A stretch of 64,000 nucleotides of DNA from Salipaludibacillus neizhouensis (GCF_002886185.1 NZ_KZ614146.1:317927-381926); one strand, 5' to 3'. Counted from the stretch's first letter, positions 34,144-43,970 are shown. The notes: generated from the sequence alone by a model not told the origin. Program-made: numbers and translations.

Positions 34144-34785
34144 ATGGAGAAAAAAGCCTCTAAAGAAAAAGTCCTTGAAGCGGCCATTTCACTTTTTAAT
34201 GTGCAAGGCTATTCTGGTACCTCTGTAAGAGATATTGCGAAAAAAGCGGAAACTAACGTTGCCCTAATATCATATTATTTTGATGGGAAACAAGGATTAT
34301 TAGAGTATTTGATGACAAAATTTTTAGAGGGATATGTTTCAGCAATTGAATTACAGGTTCAAAAACAAAGAAATGATAGCGAAGCGGTGTTTGATTCATT
34401 ACTAAAAGCTATATGGGACGTGATGATTTATCAAAAGAAACATCACGAATTAGCAAGATTTGTTCATCGGGAAATCACCTTGGATACAACTCTCGTTCGT
34501 GAATTGATGGCTTCTTACTTAGCGAAAGAGAAGCATTTGTATGAGTTGTTACTTGAGATGGCGTATGAAGAGGGGGAGTTGAAGACCTTGCCGAATGAGT
34601 ATTTTGTGCTGCAACTGCGCGGAATGTTGACATTGCCTTTTTTACATCCTCAATATATTCGGGAGGTCTACCATCTCATGCCTCATGAAAATGATTTCCT
34701 GGATCAGTATTTCTCGGAATTGTGTCAGTGGGTTTCTACGCATTTTAATGACTCTGTTACGAGTGTTCCATCAATTGTGAGGTAG
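34144..34785 (+). CDS. refZ: TetR-family regulator RefZ (YttP)
   Basis: A 213-residue protein with an N-terminal TetR helix-turn-helix (residues about 8-55: ATSVRDIAKKAE-like TSVRDIAKKAETNVALISYYF) and a helical dimerisation domain. RefZ is an early-sporulation regulator of FtsZ-ring position that binds near-origin sites. An in-frame GTG at 34135 touches the AGGAGGA site, so ATG 34144 is the better start. The position between ytsP and hisJ, upstream of ezrA, matches the B. subtilis order. No RefZ-binding palindrome was recognised nearby. Confidence 0.85.
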   Translation: MEKKASKEKVLEAAISLFNVQGYSGTSVRDIAKKAETNVALISYYFDGKQGLLEYLMTKFLEGYVSAIELQVQKQRNDSEAVFDSLLKAIWDVMIYQKKHHELARFVHREITLDTTLVRELMASYLAKEKHLYELLLEMAYEEGELKTLPNEYFVLQLRGMLTLPFLHPQYIREVYHLMPHENDFLDQYFSELCQWVSTHFNDSVTSVPSIVR

Positions 34786-34797
34786 ACACATTCCTAA

Positions 34798-35601
34798 TTA
34801 AATAAAATTATCAAGTTCAGCCTTTCCAATTCCAATTTGTTTAGCTTGGTGTGAATCTGAGCCGTATACACATTGGATGCCTAACTGTTTAGCACGCAAC
34901 AAGACTTCAATAGGGGGATAGACCTCCATACAATGTTGTTTAACAAGCCCGGCAGCGTTTACGTCTAGTGACATGTTATGTTCTTTCATACTACGTAACA
35001 CGAGATTGATATATTTACTGTCATCAAAGTTTGTAGGGAAAAGTTTTTGGAATTTCCTTACCAAAGTCATATGTCCTAAGCGTTTAGGCTTGAAAGGTCC
35101 GAGATCCCATCGAATAGATCGGAGCAAACATAAATAATACAGTTTATAAACATCTTCTACTGTGTCGCATTGTTTAATTAAAAATTCAAAGCTCTCAGGT
35201 GAAAAGTCCATACAAGTATAGTGGCCTTCTGTTGTCTGAAGAAAGTGAAGAGATAAAATCGAATCATCAATAAAAGGTCCCCACTCATCTAAAAATTCTC
35301 GTGTTTCTTGCTCAAAACCCTCTATATAATCTACTTCCAATCCCGTGTAGATAGTAATGTGCTGGCTATATTCCTGCTTCATTTCGTTACATGCTTCTAA
35401 GTATTGAGGTAATAAATCAAGGGCTAATCCACTGTCCTTATCAGGAACTGGATCTGAAAAACCCCGTGGTAAAGGCGCGTGTTCTGTGAATGATATCGTT
35501 GAAAATCCTTGTTTAATTGCTTGTTCAATATAGCTGCTAAACATATCTTTTGACCCATGGGGACAAAAAGGGGTGTGAATATGACCATCTCTTCTTATCA
35601 T
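34798..35601 (-). CDS. hisJ: Histidinol-phosphatase, PHP family
   Basis: A 267-residue cytosolic PHP-superfamily phosphatase that makes histidinol in histidine synthesis. Metal-ligand motifs include an early Asp-Gly-His-Ile-His-Thr-Pro-Phe-Cys-Pro-His, FTEHAPLP, GLEVDYI, SLHFL and a terminal Gly-Ser-Asp-Ser-His-Gln-Ala. It corresponds to B. subtilis YtvP (HisK/HisJ in different nomenclatures). It is divergent from ezrA and convergent with refZ, ending 12 bases from the refZ stop. The rest of the histidine pathway is not in the window. Confidence 0.92.
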   Translation of the reverse strand: MIRRDGHIHTPFCPHGSKDMFSSYIEQAIKQGFSTISFTEHAPLPRGFSDPVPDKDSGLALDLLPQYLEACNEMKQEYSQHITIYTGLEVDYIEGFEQETREFLDEWGPFIDDSILSLHFLQTTEGHYTCMDFSPESFEFLIKQCDTVEDVYKLYYLCLLRSIRWDLGPFKPKRLGHMTLVRKFQKLFPTNFDDSKYINLVLRSMKEHNMSLDVNAAGLVKQHCMEVYPPIEVLLRAKQLGIQCVYGSDSHQAKQIGIGKAELDNFI

Positions 35602-35886
35602 AATTAAATGTCTCCTTTTAGCTTTTTAAAAAATTAATATTCGAAAGAAGTGAGTGACATTTCTTTTGGGAAAAATAGAAATTATTTCGACAAAATTATC
35701 TTATTACGTGATATGATAGGGATAAGTATATGTAGATCCTGAAGAAAAATGTAAAAAAAGATAATTAAGTGAGTAAATATAGTGAAATAAATAGCTAGGT
35801 TATTAGTTTGTCGATTTTAGGATTAGGATATATTATATCATAATTTTATGAATATTTTCATGAAAATGCGTTGGAGGAGGCCTCAT

Positions 35887-37593
35887 ATGTTTATGTATGT
35901 CATTTATGGCTCTATTCTTCTATTTTTAATTATAATTATTTATGGGGCTTGGTCGCGAAAAAAATTATATAAAGAAGTAGACCGATTAGAGAATAAAAAG
36001 ATGAAGATGATGAATGAACCAATAACGGAAGAGCTTTCGAGAATTAAAGGGTTAAGGATGTCCGGTGAAACGGAAGAGCGCTTTGGACAATGGCGGGAAG
36101 AGTGGGATAATATTGTAACGATCCAACTTCCGGATATGGAAGAAAAGCTGTTTGATATTGAAGAGTTGGCTAACAAGTACAGATTTTTTAAAGCAAAGCA
36201 ATATGTTAGATTTGTAGATACTGAACTTGATGCTGTCCAGCAGCAAATGAAAGAAATGGTTCAGGAAGTAGATCAATTAATACATAGTGAAGAGCAAAAC
36301 CGTAAAGATATAGATGGAGTGAAGGACCTATTTCACGAAACAAAGAAGAAATTGTGGGTACAAAAAGGAACCTTGGGTCAAGCGGCATCAACTTTTGACC
36401 AAAAGTTGAAAGAAATCCAACTAATGTTTGAAAGCTTTGACGAGGAAACAGAAAAAGGTAATTATTTTCAAGCGCGTGAACTACTTTTGAAAATGTCTGA
36501 GCTTTTAAAGGAATACCAAGATGTGATGATGGAAGTCCCTCAATATCTAGTAAGAATAGAGAAAGAAATTCCCAAGCAATTAGAGGACTTGGAAAAAGGT
36601 TTTACCGAGATGGAGAAGGAAGGTTACTCCCTTCATCATTTTTCATATCAACTACAAGTAAAAGAGATGAAACGGCGATTGATTGTTCTTTTACCTTTAG
36701 TGGAGAGTTTAAATCTTGAAGAAGTAAAAGAGCCGATAGAAACTACAGATAGTGAAATAAACGATATCTACGAAAAACTTGAACACGAGGTGTTATCTAA
36801 AAACTTTGTTGAAAAAGAATTACAAGTATTAAGAGAACATCTTTCAAAGCTACCACAATCCTATCAATCACTAAGCGCTGAAATAGAAACATTGAAATTA
36901 AACTATCAATTAACAGAAGATGATGACAAACAGCAAATTAAAATAGAGAAAAATATTAAAGAACTTTTTAATCAACTCTCTGTAATTGAAGATGCTATGG
37001 AGGAAAAGAAACAGTCCTTCACAACATTGAGAAGTATGACACAGGATTTTAAGATTGAACTTGATAATGTCGAAAGTGAAGTGAAAGAAATGCATGATAA
37101 CTTTCAACACTTGCGAAGTGATGAACGAAAAGCAGAAGAAACAATTCGTCAAATGCAAACGGATTTGACTCAAGGGCAGAAACGATTGAAGCAAAGTAAT
37201 ATTCCTGGAGTTCCAGAGTTACTGCTGATGCAATTGGATGAAGCGGAAGAAATATTAAATAAAGCATTAGAGAGTTTAGACCAGATTCCAATTTCCATTC
37301 AGAATGTTAATAAACATGTGGAAGAAGCTAAAAAACATATTGATTCATGTCTAGAAAACTTAGATCAGACCATTAAGAAAGCAAAGAAGGCTGAACTTGT
37401 CATTCAGTATGGGAACAGATATCGCAGTGAGTATGATCACGTCAATATTAAGCTATTACAGGCGGAAGACCGCTTTCGGCATTATTTGTACGAGGAGTCG
37501 CTTGAATTTGCTTTAGAAGGTGTGGAATTAGTCGATCCGAAGGTTTTAGAGAAAGTCAAAGAACTGGAAAAGCTACAGGTGTCTTATTATTAG
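35887..37593 (+). CDS. ezrA: Septation ring formation regulator EzrA
   Basis: A 568-residue protein with one N-terminal membrane helix (about 3-22) and a cytoplasmic domain made of spectrin-like coiled-coil repeats. EzrA restrains FtsZ assembly and links the ring to cell-wall synthases. The family block after the membrane helix (RKKLYKEVDRLENKK; MSGETEERFGQWREEWD) is clear. ATG 35887 sits six bases after GGAGGAGG; the frame extends to an ATG at 35848 but the ribosome site lies within that extension. A short ORF abuts its stop. Confidence 0.95.
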   Translation: MFMYVIYGSILLFLIIIIYGAWSRKKLYKEVDRLENKKMKMMNEPITEELSRIKGLRMSGETEERFGQWREEWDNIVTIQLPDMEEKLFDIEELANKYRFFKAKQYVRFVDTELDAVQQQMKEMVQEVDQLIHSEEQNRKDIDGVKDLFHETKKKLWVQKGTLGQAASTFDQKLKEIQLMFESFDEETEKGNYFQARELLLKMSELLKEYQDVMMEVPQYLVRIEKEIPKQLEDLEKGFTEMEKEGYSLHHFSYQLQVKEMKRRLIVLLPLVESLNLEEVKEPIETTDSEINDIYEKLEHEVLSKNFVEKELQVLREHLSKLPQSYQSLSAEIETLKLNYQLTEDDDKQQIKIEKNIKELFNQLSVIEDAMEEKKQSFTTLRSMTQDFKIELDNVESEVKEMHDNFQHLRSDERKAEETIRQMQTDLTQGQKRLKQSNIPGVPELLLMQLDEAEEILNKALESLDQIPISIQNVNKHVEEAKKHIDSCLENLDQTIKKAKKAELVIQYGNRYRSEYDHVNIKLLQAEDRFRHYLYEESLEFALEGVELVDPKVLEKVKELEKLQVSYY

Positions 37594-37872
37594 GTGGGCT
37601 TTTATGAAAAAAGGATACATGAAACGAGTAACTCTAATCATAAACGTTCTGAGAAACAACTTGCTTTTACTCCAAATACTTCAGAAATAAATATCAAAGA
37701 CTCGGAAAAATGGCTGACCGAAGCTATACCTATTAATGAAAGAGGAATTTTACCAGGAGATTTTAACGATTTGATTTCTAACGGTGTCATATCCGTAGAT
37801 GTTATACTAGACGCATTAGAAGAAGAAAGAAAGAAAGAAAGAAAGAGTGAAGGACAAAAGCCGGTACATTGA
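37594..37872 (+). CDS. Hypothetical protein downstream of ezrA
   Basis: A 92-residue ORF starting at GTG 37594, directly after the ezrA stop. I do not recognise it. It is hydrophilic, with a central segment (RGILPGDFNDLISNGVISVD) that looks folded and a charged C-terminus (EEERKKERK). The ribosome site is weak (AGGTG about 14 bases before GTG), so translation may depend on re-initiation after ezrA. The stop codon lies in the middle of a strong terminator hairpin, which supports it as the end of the ezrA transcript. Coding status is moderately likely. Confidence 0.5.
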   Translation: MGFYEKRIHETSNSNHKRSEKQLAFTPNTSEINIKDSEKWLTEAIPINERGILPGDFNDLISNGVISVDVILDALEEERKKERKSEGQKPVH

Positions 37873-37898
37873 GGAAGTTCTCAATATACCGGCTTTTT
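37857..37898 (+). terminator. Terminator of the ezrA unit
   Basis: Arms aaagccggta / taccggcttt plus an inner attgag / ctcaat stem and T5. The last codons and stop of the upstream ORF form the left arm. Confidence 0.85.
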
Positions 37899-37915
37899 GC
37901 AAGGTTAAAAAGGAT

Positions 37916-38005
37916 AAGTTGACATCTACCTTTACGCCTGGTAAATCAAGGGGCGGCGAAAGCTCATGCCGTATTTAATAAAAGACGGCTAGGCCGTTTT
38001 CTTAC
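37916..38005 (+). repeat. Dispersed palindromic element, shortened (copy E)
   Basis: Keeps the 5' arm (gacatctacctttacgcc), atcaaggg, the 3' arm (ggcggcgaaagctcatgccg) and the terminal hairpin (acggc-tag-gccgttttctta), but the inner variable hairpin is deleted. The terminator end lies five bases from the brnQ stop (minus strand). Confidence 0.75.
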
Positions 38006-38009
38006 AGAC

Positions 38010-39347
38010 TTAGTTTATTTTCTTAGATGGCGCTGGTTGAAAGATTCCGGAGTAAATAAAACCAATAGCTGCACCTAGAATAGCAGGTAGAATCCAAGCC
38101 AATCCCTGTTCTGTAAAGGGAAAAAAGGATAAAAAATTTATCTTGTCCTCTGTCATTACTCCACCGGCAATCAGACCATCCGAAATGCTGATAATTGCTG
38201 TTCCGAAAACTGCTCCTGCATAAACCTCTTTTCTGCCATGAAAAAAAGTATCTAATAGTGTTAGGATAATTAATACAATAGCGATGGGATAAATGATTAT
38301 TAATATAGGCAGAGAAAATTGAATAAGTTGTGTCAGTCCCATATTAGCCATAATTAGACTAAAGAGGGCAACGCAACCTGTTGAGACGACATATGGAATG
38401 GAAGGTATGGTTTTAGAGATATACTCTCCGAATGCTGAGATTAATCCTACAGCAGTAGTTAAACAAGCAATCGTAATAATTAAGGATAAGAGAACTAACC
38501 CAGTAGAACCAAGTAACGACCGTGAAATACTGGTTAGAGCAAGCCCTCCATTTTCTTGGTAACCGAGGATCGAGACACTTGTCGAACCAAGATAAGCTAA
38601 AGAAATATAAACGAAAACTAGACCAACCCCAGCGATAAGGGCTACTTGCACGGAATGGTGAATTAACCTTTTTCTATCTGATAATCCACGTTCTTTCATA
38701 CGGGTGATGACAATTGTACCGAAGACTAGTGCACCAATTGCATCCATGGTAAAATACCCTTCTTGAAAGCCGGTGAAAAAAGCAACATTCATATATTCAT
38801 TAATAGGATCTAGTGCAAATCCAATCGGTGAAACAATTCCTGCTACAGTTAACGTCAGTAAAGTTATCACTAAAATGGGAGTCAAGACTTTACCGATTCG
38901 TGGTACAAGCTTTGAGGGATTCAAACTCAGCCAATAGCTTATCCCTAAAAAAGTAATAGTGAAAATAAACAGGGGGAAAGTTGTCATCCCCTCATCTAAA
39001 TAAGGTAATATTCCAATTTCAAAGGCAACAGAGCCTGTTCTGGGAATACCAAAAAGAGGTCCGATAGCTAAATAGACGATAAAAGGGAAAATAAGTCCAA
39101 ATATTTTGCCGACTCGGCCAGAGATTTGTTGCAAGTCACCACCCGATTTTGCAATTGCAATGATAGCAAGGATGGGAAGGCCAACGCCCGTAACAAGAAA
39201 ACCAGCGACCGCCGACCAAACCGAAGTGCCTGCTTCTTGTCCCAATAATGGTGGGAAAATCAAATTGCCAGCACCCAGGAAAAGTGCAAACATCATTAAC
39301 CCAATGATCATGGTGTCTTTATATGTGTAAGGTTGAGTTTTAATCAT
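38010..39347 (-). CDS. Branched-chain amino acid transporter BrnQ/BraB
   Basis: A 445-residue integral membrane carrier of the LIVCS family with about 12 hydrophobic segments. The conserved opening (MIIGLMMFALFLGAGNLIFPPLLG) and Ile-Ala-Lys-Ser-Gly-Gly-Asp-Leu-Gln near 65 identify Na+-coupled leucine/isoleucine/valine symporters. GGAGGT precedes the ATG. It is monocistronic, facing away from nifZ. B. subtilis braB lies in the same neighbourhood (ezrA-braB-nifZ), which supports the call; the exact substrate cannot be read from sequence. Confidence 0.9.
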   Translation of the reverse strand: MIKTQPYTYKDTMIIGLMMFALFLGAGNLIFPPLLGQEAGTSVWSAVAGFLVTGVGLPILAIIAIAKSGGDLQQISGRVGKIFGLIFPFIVYLAIGPLFGIPRTGSVAFEIGILPYLDEGMTTFPLFIFTITFLGISYWLSLNPSKLVPRIGKVLTPILVITLLTLTVAGIVSPIGFALDPINEYMNVAFFTGFQEGYFTMDAIGALVFGTIVITRMKERGLSDRKRLIHHSVQVALIAGVGLVFVYISLAYLGSTSVSILGYQENGGLALTSISRSLLGSTGLVLLSLIITIACLTTAVGLISAFGEYISKTIPSIPYVVSTGCVALFSLIMANMGLTQLIQFSLPILIIIYPIAIVLIILTLLDTFFHGRKEVYAGAVFGTAIISISDGLIAGGVMTEDKINFLSFFPFTEQGLAWILPAILGAAIGFIYSGIFQPAPSKKIN

Positions 39348-39482
39348 GTCATGTACCTCCAGTAAAAATTCAAGATTGTAGTGAGTTAAATAATAACAAG
39401 GGAAATTTTATCACAAATAGAAGTAGGTAGAACAAATAATTTCTTCTTCGTTTTAAAAAGTTTTAAAATGTTGAAATATTCG

Positions 39483-39512
39483 TTGTTCATTATGCTTAAA
39501 GTATGCTATGAT
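39483..39512 (+). promoter_or_regulatory. Sigma-A promoter for nifZ-thiI
   Basis: TTGTTC (39483-39488), 18-base spacer, TATGAT (39507-39512), about 48 bases before the nifZ ATG. Confidence 0.55.
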
Positions 39513-39559
39513 ACTTTGTTGAGCAGAAGCAAACCGGAAAAACAAAAGGAGTCCACCAA

Positions 39560-40699
39560 ATGATATATTTTGATAACAGTGCAACGACTCGGCCGTATCC
39601 AGAAGTTGTAGACACTTTTTCTACTGTAGCACGTACTTATTTTGCCAATCCCTCTTCTCTTCATCCATTAGGAAAAGAGGTTGAACAATTACTCCATTCA
39701 GCGCGACAAAAGGTCGCAGAGAGCCTTGAAGTAGAGCCTCAGGAAATAGTCTTTACTTCTGGAGGAACAGAAGGAAATAATATCTCAATAAAGGGTATCG
39801 CCTCACAATATCGTGATAGAGGAAATCATATTATCACTTCTACAATTGAGCATTCAGCTACGTATGATGCATGCAAAAAATTAGAAAAAGAAGGATTTCG
39901 CGTTACGTATTTGTTGCCAAATGAACATGGGGTAATTTTAAAGTCACAAGTGGAGGAAGCTATTACTGATCATACGATTCTAGTCTCACTGATACATGTC
40001 AATAACGAAATTGGGTCGATTCAACCTATCGAAGAAATTGGTCAGTTATTAAAGACATATCCGCGAATAAATTTTCATGTAGATAACGTGCAAGGAATTG
40101 CAAAGGTTACGCTCCCTTTAAAAGGTACCGTTGATTTATGCACAATGTCAGCTCATAAATTTCATGGCCTAAATGGCAATGGAATTTTATATGTTCGCAA
40201 AGGTTTGAAGATAGACTCGCTCTTTACTGGTGGGAGTCAAGAACAAGGCATTAGACCAGGAACAGAAAATGTTGCTGGGGTAGTGGCTATGACGAAAGCA
40301 TTAAGACTGGCGCTGGACCAACAAAAAACAAAAATTTTTATGATAGAGGAAATTTCCCGTTGGATAGAACAGGAGTGTGAAAAAATAGAAGGAGTTTTTG
40401 TTAACTCCCCTAAAAAAAGGGCGCCGCATATTTTAAATATCTCCGTTCCTCATCTAAAACCAGAAGTGATTGTGCAAGCCTTGGCGGAAAAAGAAGTGTA
40501 TATTTCCACTAAATCTGCCTGTTCTTCCAAGAAAAATGAGCCTAGTCGAGTGTTAATTTCGAGTGGTTATAACAAAGAGCGTTCTTCATCAGCAATTAGA
40601 TTGTCTTTCTCTTTTGAAAATACGATGGAAGAAGCAATTGAATTTATGGATATTTTCAAAGAAGTTGTGATTTCGATGAAAAAGGTTGTGAAAAAATAA
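39560..40699 (+). CDS. nifZ: Cysteine desulfurase NifZ (IscS family)
   Basis: A 379-residue PLP enzyme that takes sulfur from cysteine and, in B. subtilis, passes it to ThiI for 4-thiouridine in tRNA. It has YFDNSATTRP at the start, a PLP lysine at 200 in SAHKFHG, and the persulfide cysteine at 321 in a short loop (TKSACSSKK) typical of the group II-like NifZ enzymes. AAGGAG precedes the ATG. The stop overlaps the thiI start (TAATG), showing translational coupling with its sulfur acceptor. Confidence 0.93.
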   Translation: MIYFDNSATTRPYPEVVDTFSTVARTYFANPSSLHPLGKEVEQLLHSARQKVAESLEVEPQEIVFTSGGTEGNNISIKGIASQYRDRGNHIITSTIEHSATYDACKKLEKEGFRVTYLLPNEHGVILKSQVEEAITDHTILVSLIHVNNEIGSIQPIEEIGQLLKTYPRINFHVDNVQGIAKVTLPLKGTVDLCTMSAHKFHGLNGNGILYVRKGLKIDSLFTGGSQEQGIRPGTENVAGVVAMTKALRLALDQQKTKIFMIEEISRWIEQECEKIEGVFVNSPKKRAPHILNISVPHLKPEVIVQALAEKEVYISTKSACSSKKNEPSRVLISSGYNKERSSSAIRLSFSFENTMEEAIEFMDIFKEVVISMKKVVKK

Positions 40700-41907
40700 T
40701 GAATTATGAACATATTTTAATTCGATACGCTGAGCTTTCCTTAAAGGGAAAGAATCGAAAGAAATTCGAATCGAAATTAGAACAAAACATTAAACAAGCA
40801 TTGATTACCTTTCCGAACGTAAAAACAAATCGGTCTTTTGGAAGAATGTTTGTAGAATTGCATGGAGAAGATGAAAAAGCTGTATCGGAAAAACTGAAAG
40901 GTGTTTTTGGCGTTTATTCATTTAGTCCAGCACTAAAGTTATCGTTGACTGAAACGAATATTGTTGATGGAGCACTTTGGGCAATGAAGGATGCACTTCC
41001 ATCTGGGAGTGGTTCTTTTAAAGTGACAGTGAGACGTGTAAATAAAGATTTCCCAATCGGATCTCAGGACATGAATAAGGTTGTAGGAGGATATGTTTTA
41101 CGTAATATGCAAGATCTTACCGTAGATGTTCATCAGCCTGAAGTAGAACTAAAAGTGGAAATTAGACAAGAGGCAGCATACGTTACCTGTAAATCTGTTC
41201 GTGGGGCTGGAGGATTACCTGTAGGCACAAGCGGAAAAGTTATGCTAATGTTGTCTGGAGGGATCGATAGCCCGGTGGCGGGGTATTTGGCCCTCAAACG
41301 AGGAGTCACTATTGAAGCGATTCATTTTCATAGTCCACCGTATACAAATGATCGAGCCCGGCAAAAGGTGGAAGACATTGCAAAAGTATTAACGCAATAT
41401 GGTGGGGATATCAAGCTCCATATTGTACCGTTTACTGATATTCAGACGAAAATTCATAAGCAGATTCCAGATAACTATGAAATGACAGTAACGAGAAGAT
41501 TTATGTTACGAATTGCGGCTGTACTTGCTGAAGAAAGAAAAGCAAAAGGGATCGTGAATGGAGAAAGTTTGGGTCAGGTTGCCAGTCAAACTTTAGAGAG
41601 CATGTATACAATCAATGAGGTAACCAATTTGCCGATTTTACGCCCATTAATTACGATGGATAAACTAGAAGTAATTGATTATGCCAAGGCTATTGGTACC
41701 TATGATTTATCCATTCTCCCTTATGAAGACTGTTGTACGATATTTCTTCCTGCCGAATCGAAAACGAGACCGACTAGAGAAAAGTCAGAACGGTATGAAC
41801 ACTGGCTTGCAATTGATGACATGGTCCAACAAGCAATTGATGGAATAACAACTGTTGATCTTAAATTAGGAGAAGCTTCACAGCCGGATTTTGAGCAGTT
41901 GTTTTAG
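40699..41907 (+). CDS. thiI: tRNA 4-thiouridine synthase ThiI
   Basis: A 402-residue enzyme that adenylates tRNA U8 and installs sulfur. A ferredoxin-like/THUMP RNA-binding region (about 1-170) precedes the PP-loop SGGIDSP at 186-192, and GESLGQVASQTLESM follows. There is no C-terminal rhodanese domain, as in other Bacillus ThiI, so sulfur comes from the coupled NifZ. The stop is followed by about 135 bp before the SASP gene. Confidence 0.95.
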   Translation: MNYEHILIRYAELSLKGKNRKKFESKLEQNIKQALITFPNVKTNRSFGRMFVELHGEDEKAVSEKLKGVFGVYSFSPALKLSLTETNIVDGALWAMKDALPSGSGSFKVTVRRVNKDFPIGSQDMNKVVGGYVLRNMQDLTVDVHQPEVELKVEIRQEAAYVTCKSVRGAGGLPVGTSGKVMLMLSGGIDSPVAGYLALKRGVTIEAIHFHSPPYTNDRARQKVEDIAKVLTQYGGDIKLHIVPFTDIQTKIHKQIPDNYEMTVTRRFMLRIAAVLAEERKAKGIVNGESLGQVASQTLESMYTINEVTNLPILRPLITMDKLEVIDYAKAIGTYDLSILPYEDCCTIFLPAESKTRPTREKSERYEHWLAIDDMVQQAIDGITTVDLKLGEASQPDFEQLF

Positions 41908-41987
41908 TGGAATTTTAATAACATTCAATCCATCACAAATCAGTTAAATGATTATCCTATTTTTGGAGAAATCCCCATAGTTTTTCT

Positions 41988-42018
41988 TGAATCACTTTTC
42001 ACCTTGTAGCGCATTCTA
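41988..42018 (+). promoter_or_regulatory. Sigma-G promoter for the SASP gene
   Basis: TGAATC (41988-41993) and CATTCTA (42012-42018), 18 bases apart, close to the forespore sigma-G consensus (TGAATA / CATACTA) and about 25 bases before the start codon. Confidence 0.7.
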
Positions 42019-42042
42019 TGTGTACAAGGGAGGTGAGAGAAC

Positions 42043-42243
42043 ATGGCGAACAATAATAGTTCCAATCAACTAGTAGTCCCTGGTGTCCAACAAGCTTTAG
42101 ATCAAATGAAATATGAAATCGCTCAGGAATTCGGCGTTAACCTTGGAGGGGATGCAACTTCCCGTGCAAACGGTTCTGTGGGTGGAGAAATCACAAAAAG
42201 GTTAGTTCAAATGGCTGAACAACAAATGGGTGGATCTCGCTAA
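42043..42243 (+). CDS. sspA: Alpha/beta-type small acid-soluble spore protein
   Basis: A 66-residue DNA-binding spore protein that coats and protects forespore DNA. It carries both family signatures: a Glu-Ile-Ala-Gln-Glu-Phe-Gly-Val block with the GPR protease cleavage region near 26-33, and the C-terminal [25 protein letters not shown] precedes the ATG. B. subtilis sspA lies between thiI (ytbJ) and ytcJ, as here. Expression in the forespore is supported by the sigma-G-like promoter. Confidence 0.95.
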   Translation: MANNNSSNQLVVPGVQQALDQMKYEIAQEFGVNLGGDATSRANGSVGGEITKRLVQMAEQQMGGSR

Positions 42244-42266
42244 AATTAATTTTATAAAACTTGGCT

Positions 42267-42297
42267 AAGGGTATCCTAAAGGGATGCCCTTTCTTTT
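42267..42297 (+). terminator. Terminator after the SASP gene
   Basis: Arms agggtatcc / gggatgccct (one G-T pair), short loop, T-rich tail. Confidence 0.75.
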
Positions 42298-42378
42298 GAT
42301 TTTTCTTCCATTTTTCTGTATGATGATTCATAGGAGTGAACTAAATATTGCAAGACAGATTGAAAGGAAGACGCACCT

Positions 42379-43968
42379 ATGGGAACATTATGGCATGGTG
42401 GTAAGATTCGTACACTAATAAACGAAACGGATGTCGAAGAAGCAGTTTATGTTAGAAATGGGAAGGTGATAAATGTTGGAGACTACGATGTTTTAAGGCG
42501 TGACTTCCAAGAAACTATTTCCGAGGAAATAAACCTTCAAGGGGCTACGATGTATCCTGGTTTTGTTGATAGTCATTTACATATGATAGGACATGGTGAA
42601 AAGTTACTGAAATTGGATGTATCAGAAGTATCTAGCATTCAGGAATTAAAAAGCGTATTAGGTTCCGCACTTGAATCAGTCAGCGAGGGAGAATGGTTGT
42701 TAGCTGAAGGCTTTAATGAAAACCTTTATCAGGAACATACAGTGCCGGATCGTTATATACTCGATGAGGTTTCAATAAATCATCCTATTATGATTACAAG
42801 AGTGTGTCGACACGCTCTTGTAACTAATTCCTTAGGTCTTCAGCTTGCGGAGGTAAATGGACAAACGATTGATCCGCCTGGTGGACTCATTGAGCGAGAC
42901 GACAAGGGTATACCCACAGGTTATATGCATGATCAGGCTCAAGAACTAATAAAGATTTTAATTCCTGAAGAAGGTTTTAATTATATAGAAAAGGCTCTAA
43001 GAACATCTTTGAACGATTTATTTCGTAATGGGTATACAGGTGGACACTCGGAAGATTTAAACTATTACGGAGATGCAAGACAGACGTTGGAAACTTTTTA
43101 TCGAGTGATCGATGGCGAAAAAACTAAATTCCGTGCGAATTTGTTAGTCCACCATGAAGTGGCAGATGAAATTATTGAACTAACAGACGATCGACCTTCT
43201 CACCCATATGTAGAATTAGGTTCTATTAAGATTTTTACGGACGGTGCTTTAGGTGGGAGAACTGCATTGCTGAGTGAAGCCTATAGTGATGATCCTTCTA
43301 CAAATGGAATGGCGATTCATACAAAAGAGGGATTAGAGCTCATTGTAAAACATGCCAGAGAACTAAAGATGCCAGTGGCAATTCATACAATTGGGGATTT
43401 ATCATTGGAGTATGCGATCGATGCTTTGGAAAAATATCCGGTTTTACCTGGGAAAAGAGATCGATTAATTCATTTGCAAGTAACAAGAAAAGAACTTTTA
43501 ACTCGTCTCCAAGAGCTACCAGTCGTTCTTGATATTCAACCGCGATTTGTGGCATCGGATTTCCCTTGGGTAGAGGAGAGGTTAGGTCAGAAAAGATTAG
43601 AGGATGCGTTTGCATGGAAAACATTACTCAATCATCATTTAATTTGTGCCGGTGGATCTGATGCTCCGATAGAACCAATAAATCCTTTATTAGGATTACA
43701 CGCTGCAGTAACTAGGCGAAAACCATATGAAAATCATAAAGGATATAGTGAAAAAGAGAAGTTGTCATTGTTTGAAGCACTGCAATTGTTTACGAAAGGA
43801 AGTGCTCAAGCAATTGGTAGGGAAAAAGAAAGGGGAATTATAGCCCCTGGATACACAGCTGATTTCACGGTACTCACGAAAGATTTATTTGAGTTGAGTC
43901 CTGATGAATGGCTGAACGTGACAGTAGAGAAAACGATAGTGGATAATAGTGTGATGTATGAGAAATAG
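42379..43968 (+). CDS. ytcJ: Amidohydrolase family 3 protein (YtcJ-like)
   Basis: A 529-residue metal-dependent hydrolase. It contains GFVDSHLHM (HxH metal ligands, near 61-69), an AIHTIGD strand with a metal histidine, HLQVTR, and the metal Asp in AGGSDAPIEP, with a terminal GYTADFTVL beta-sandwich segment. Related enzymes hydrolyse amides or urethanes of small molecules; the real substrate of YtcJ is unknown. GAAAGGAAG precedes the ATG. Length and position after the SASP gene match B. subtilis ytcJ. Confidence 0.88.
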   Translation: MGTLWHGGKIRTLINETDVEEAVYVRNGKVINVGDYDVLRRDFQETISEEINLQGATMYPGFVDSHLHMIGHGEKLLKLDVSEVSSIQELKSVLGSALESVSEGEWLLAEGFNENLYQEHTVPDRYILDEVSINHPIMITRVCRHALVTNSLGLQLAEVNGQTIDPPGGLIERDDKGIPTGYMHDQAQELIKILIPEEGFNYIEKALRTSLNDLFRNGYTGGHSEDLNYYGDARQTLETFYRVIDGEKTKFRANLLVHHEVADEIIELTDDRPSHPYVELGSIKIFTDGALGGRTALLSEAYSDDPSTNGMAIHTKEGLELIVKHARELKMPVAIHTIGDLSLEYAIDALEKYPVLPGKRDRLIHLQVTRKELLTRLQELPVVLDIQPRFVASDFPWVEERLGQKRLEDAFAWKTLLNHHLICAGGSDAPIEPINPLLGLHAAVTRRKPYENHKGYSEKEKLSLFEALQLFTKGSAQAIGREKERGIIAPGYTADFTVLTKDLFELSPDEWLNVTVEKTIVDNSVMYEK

Positions 43969-43970
43969 GT

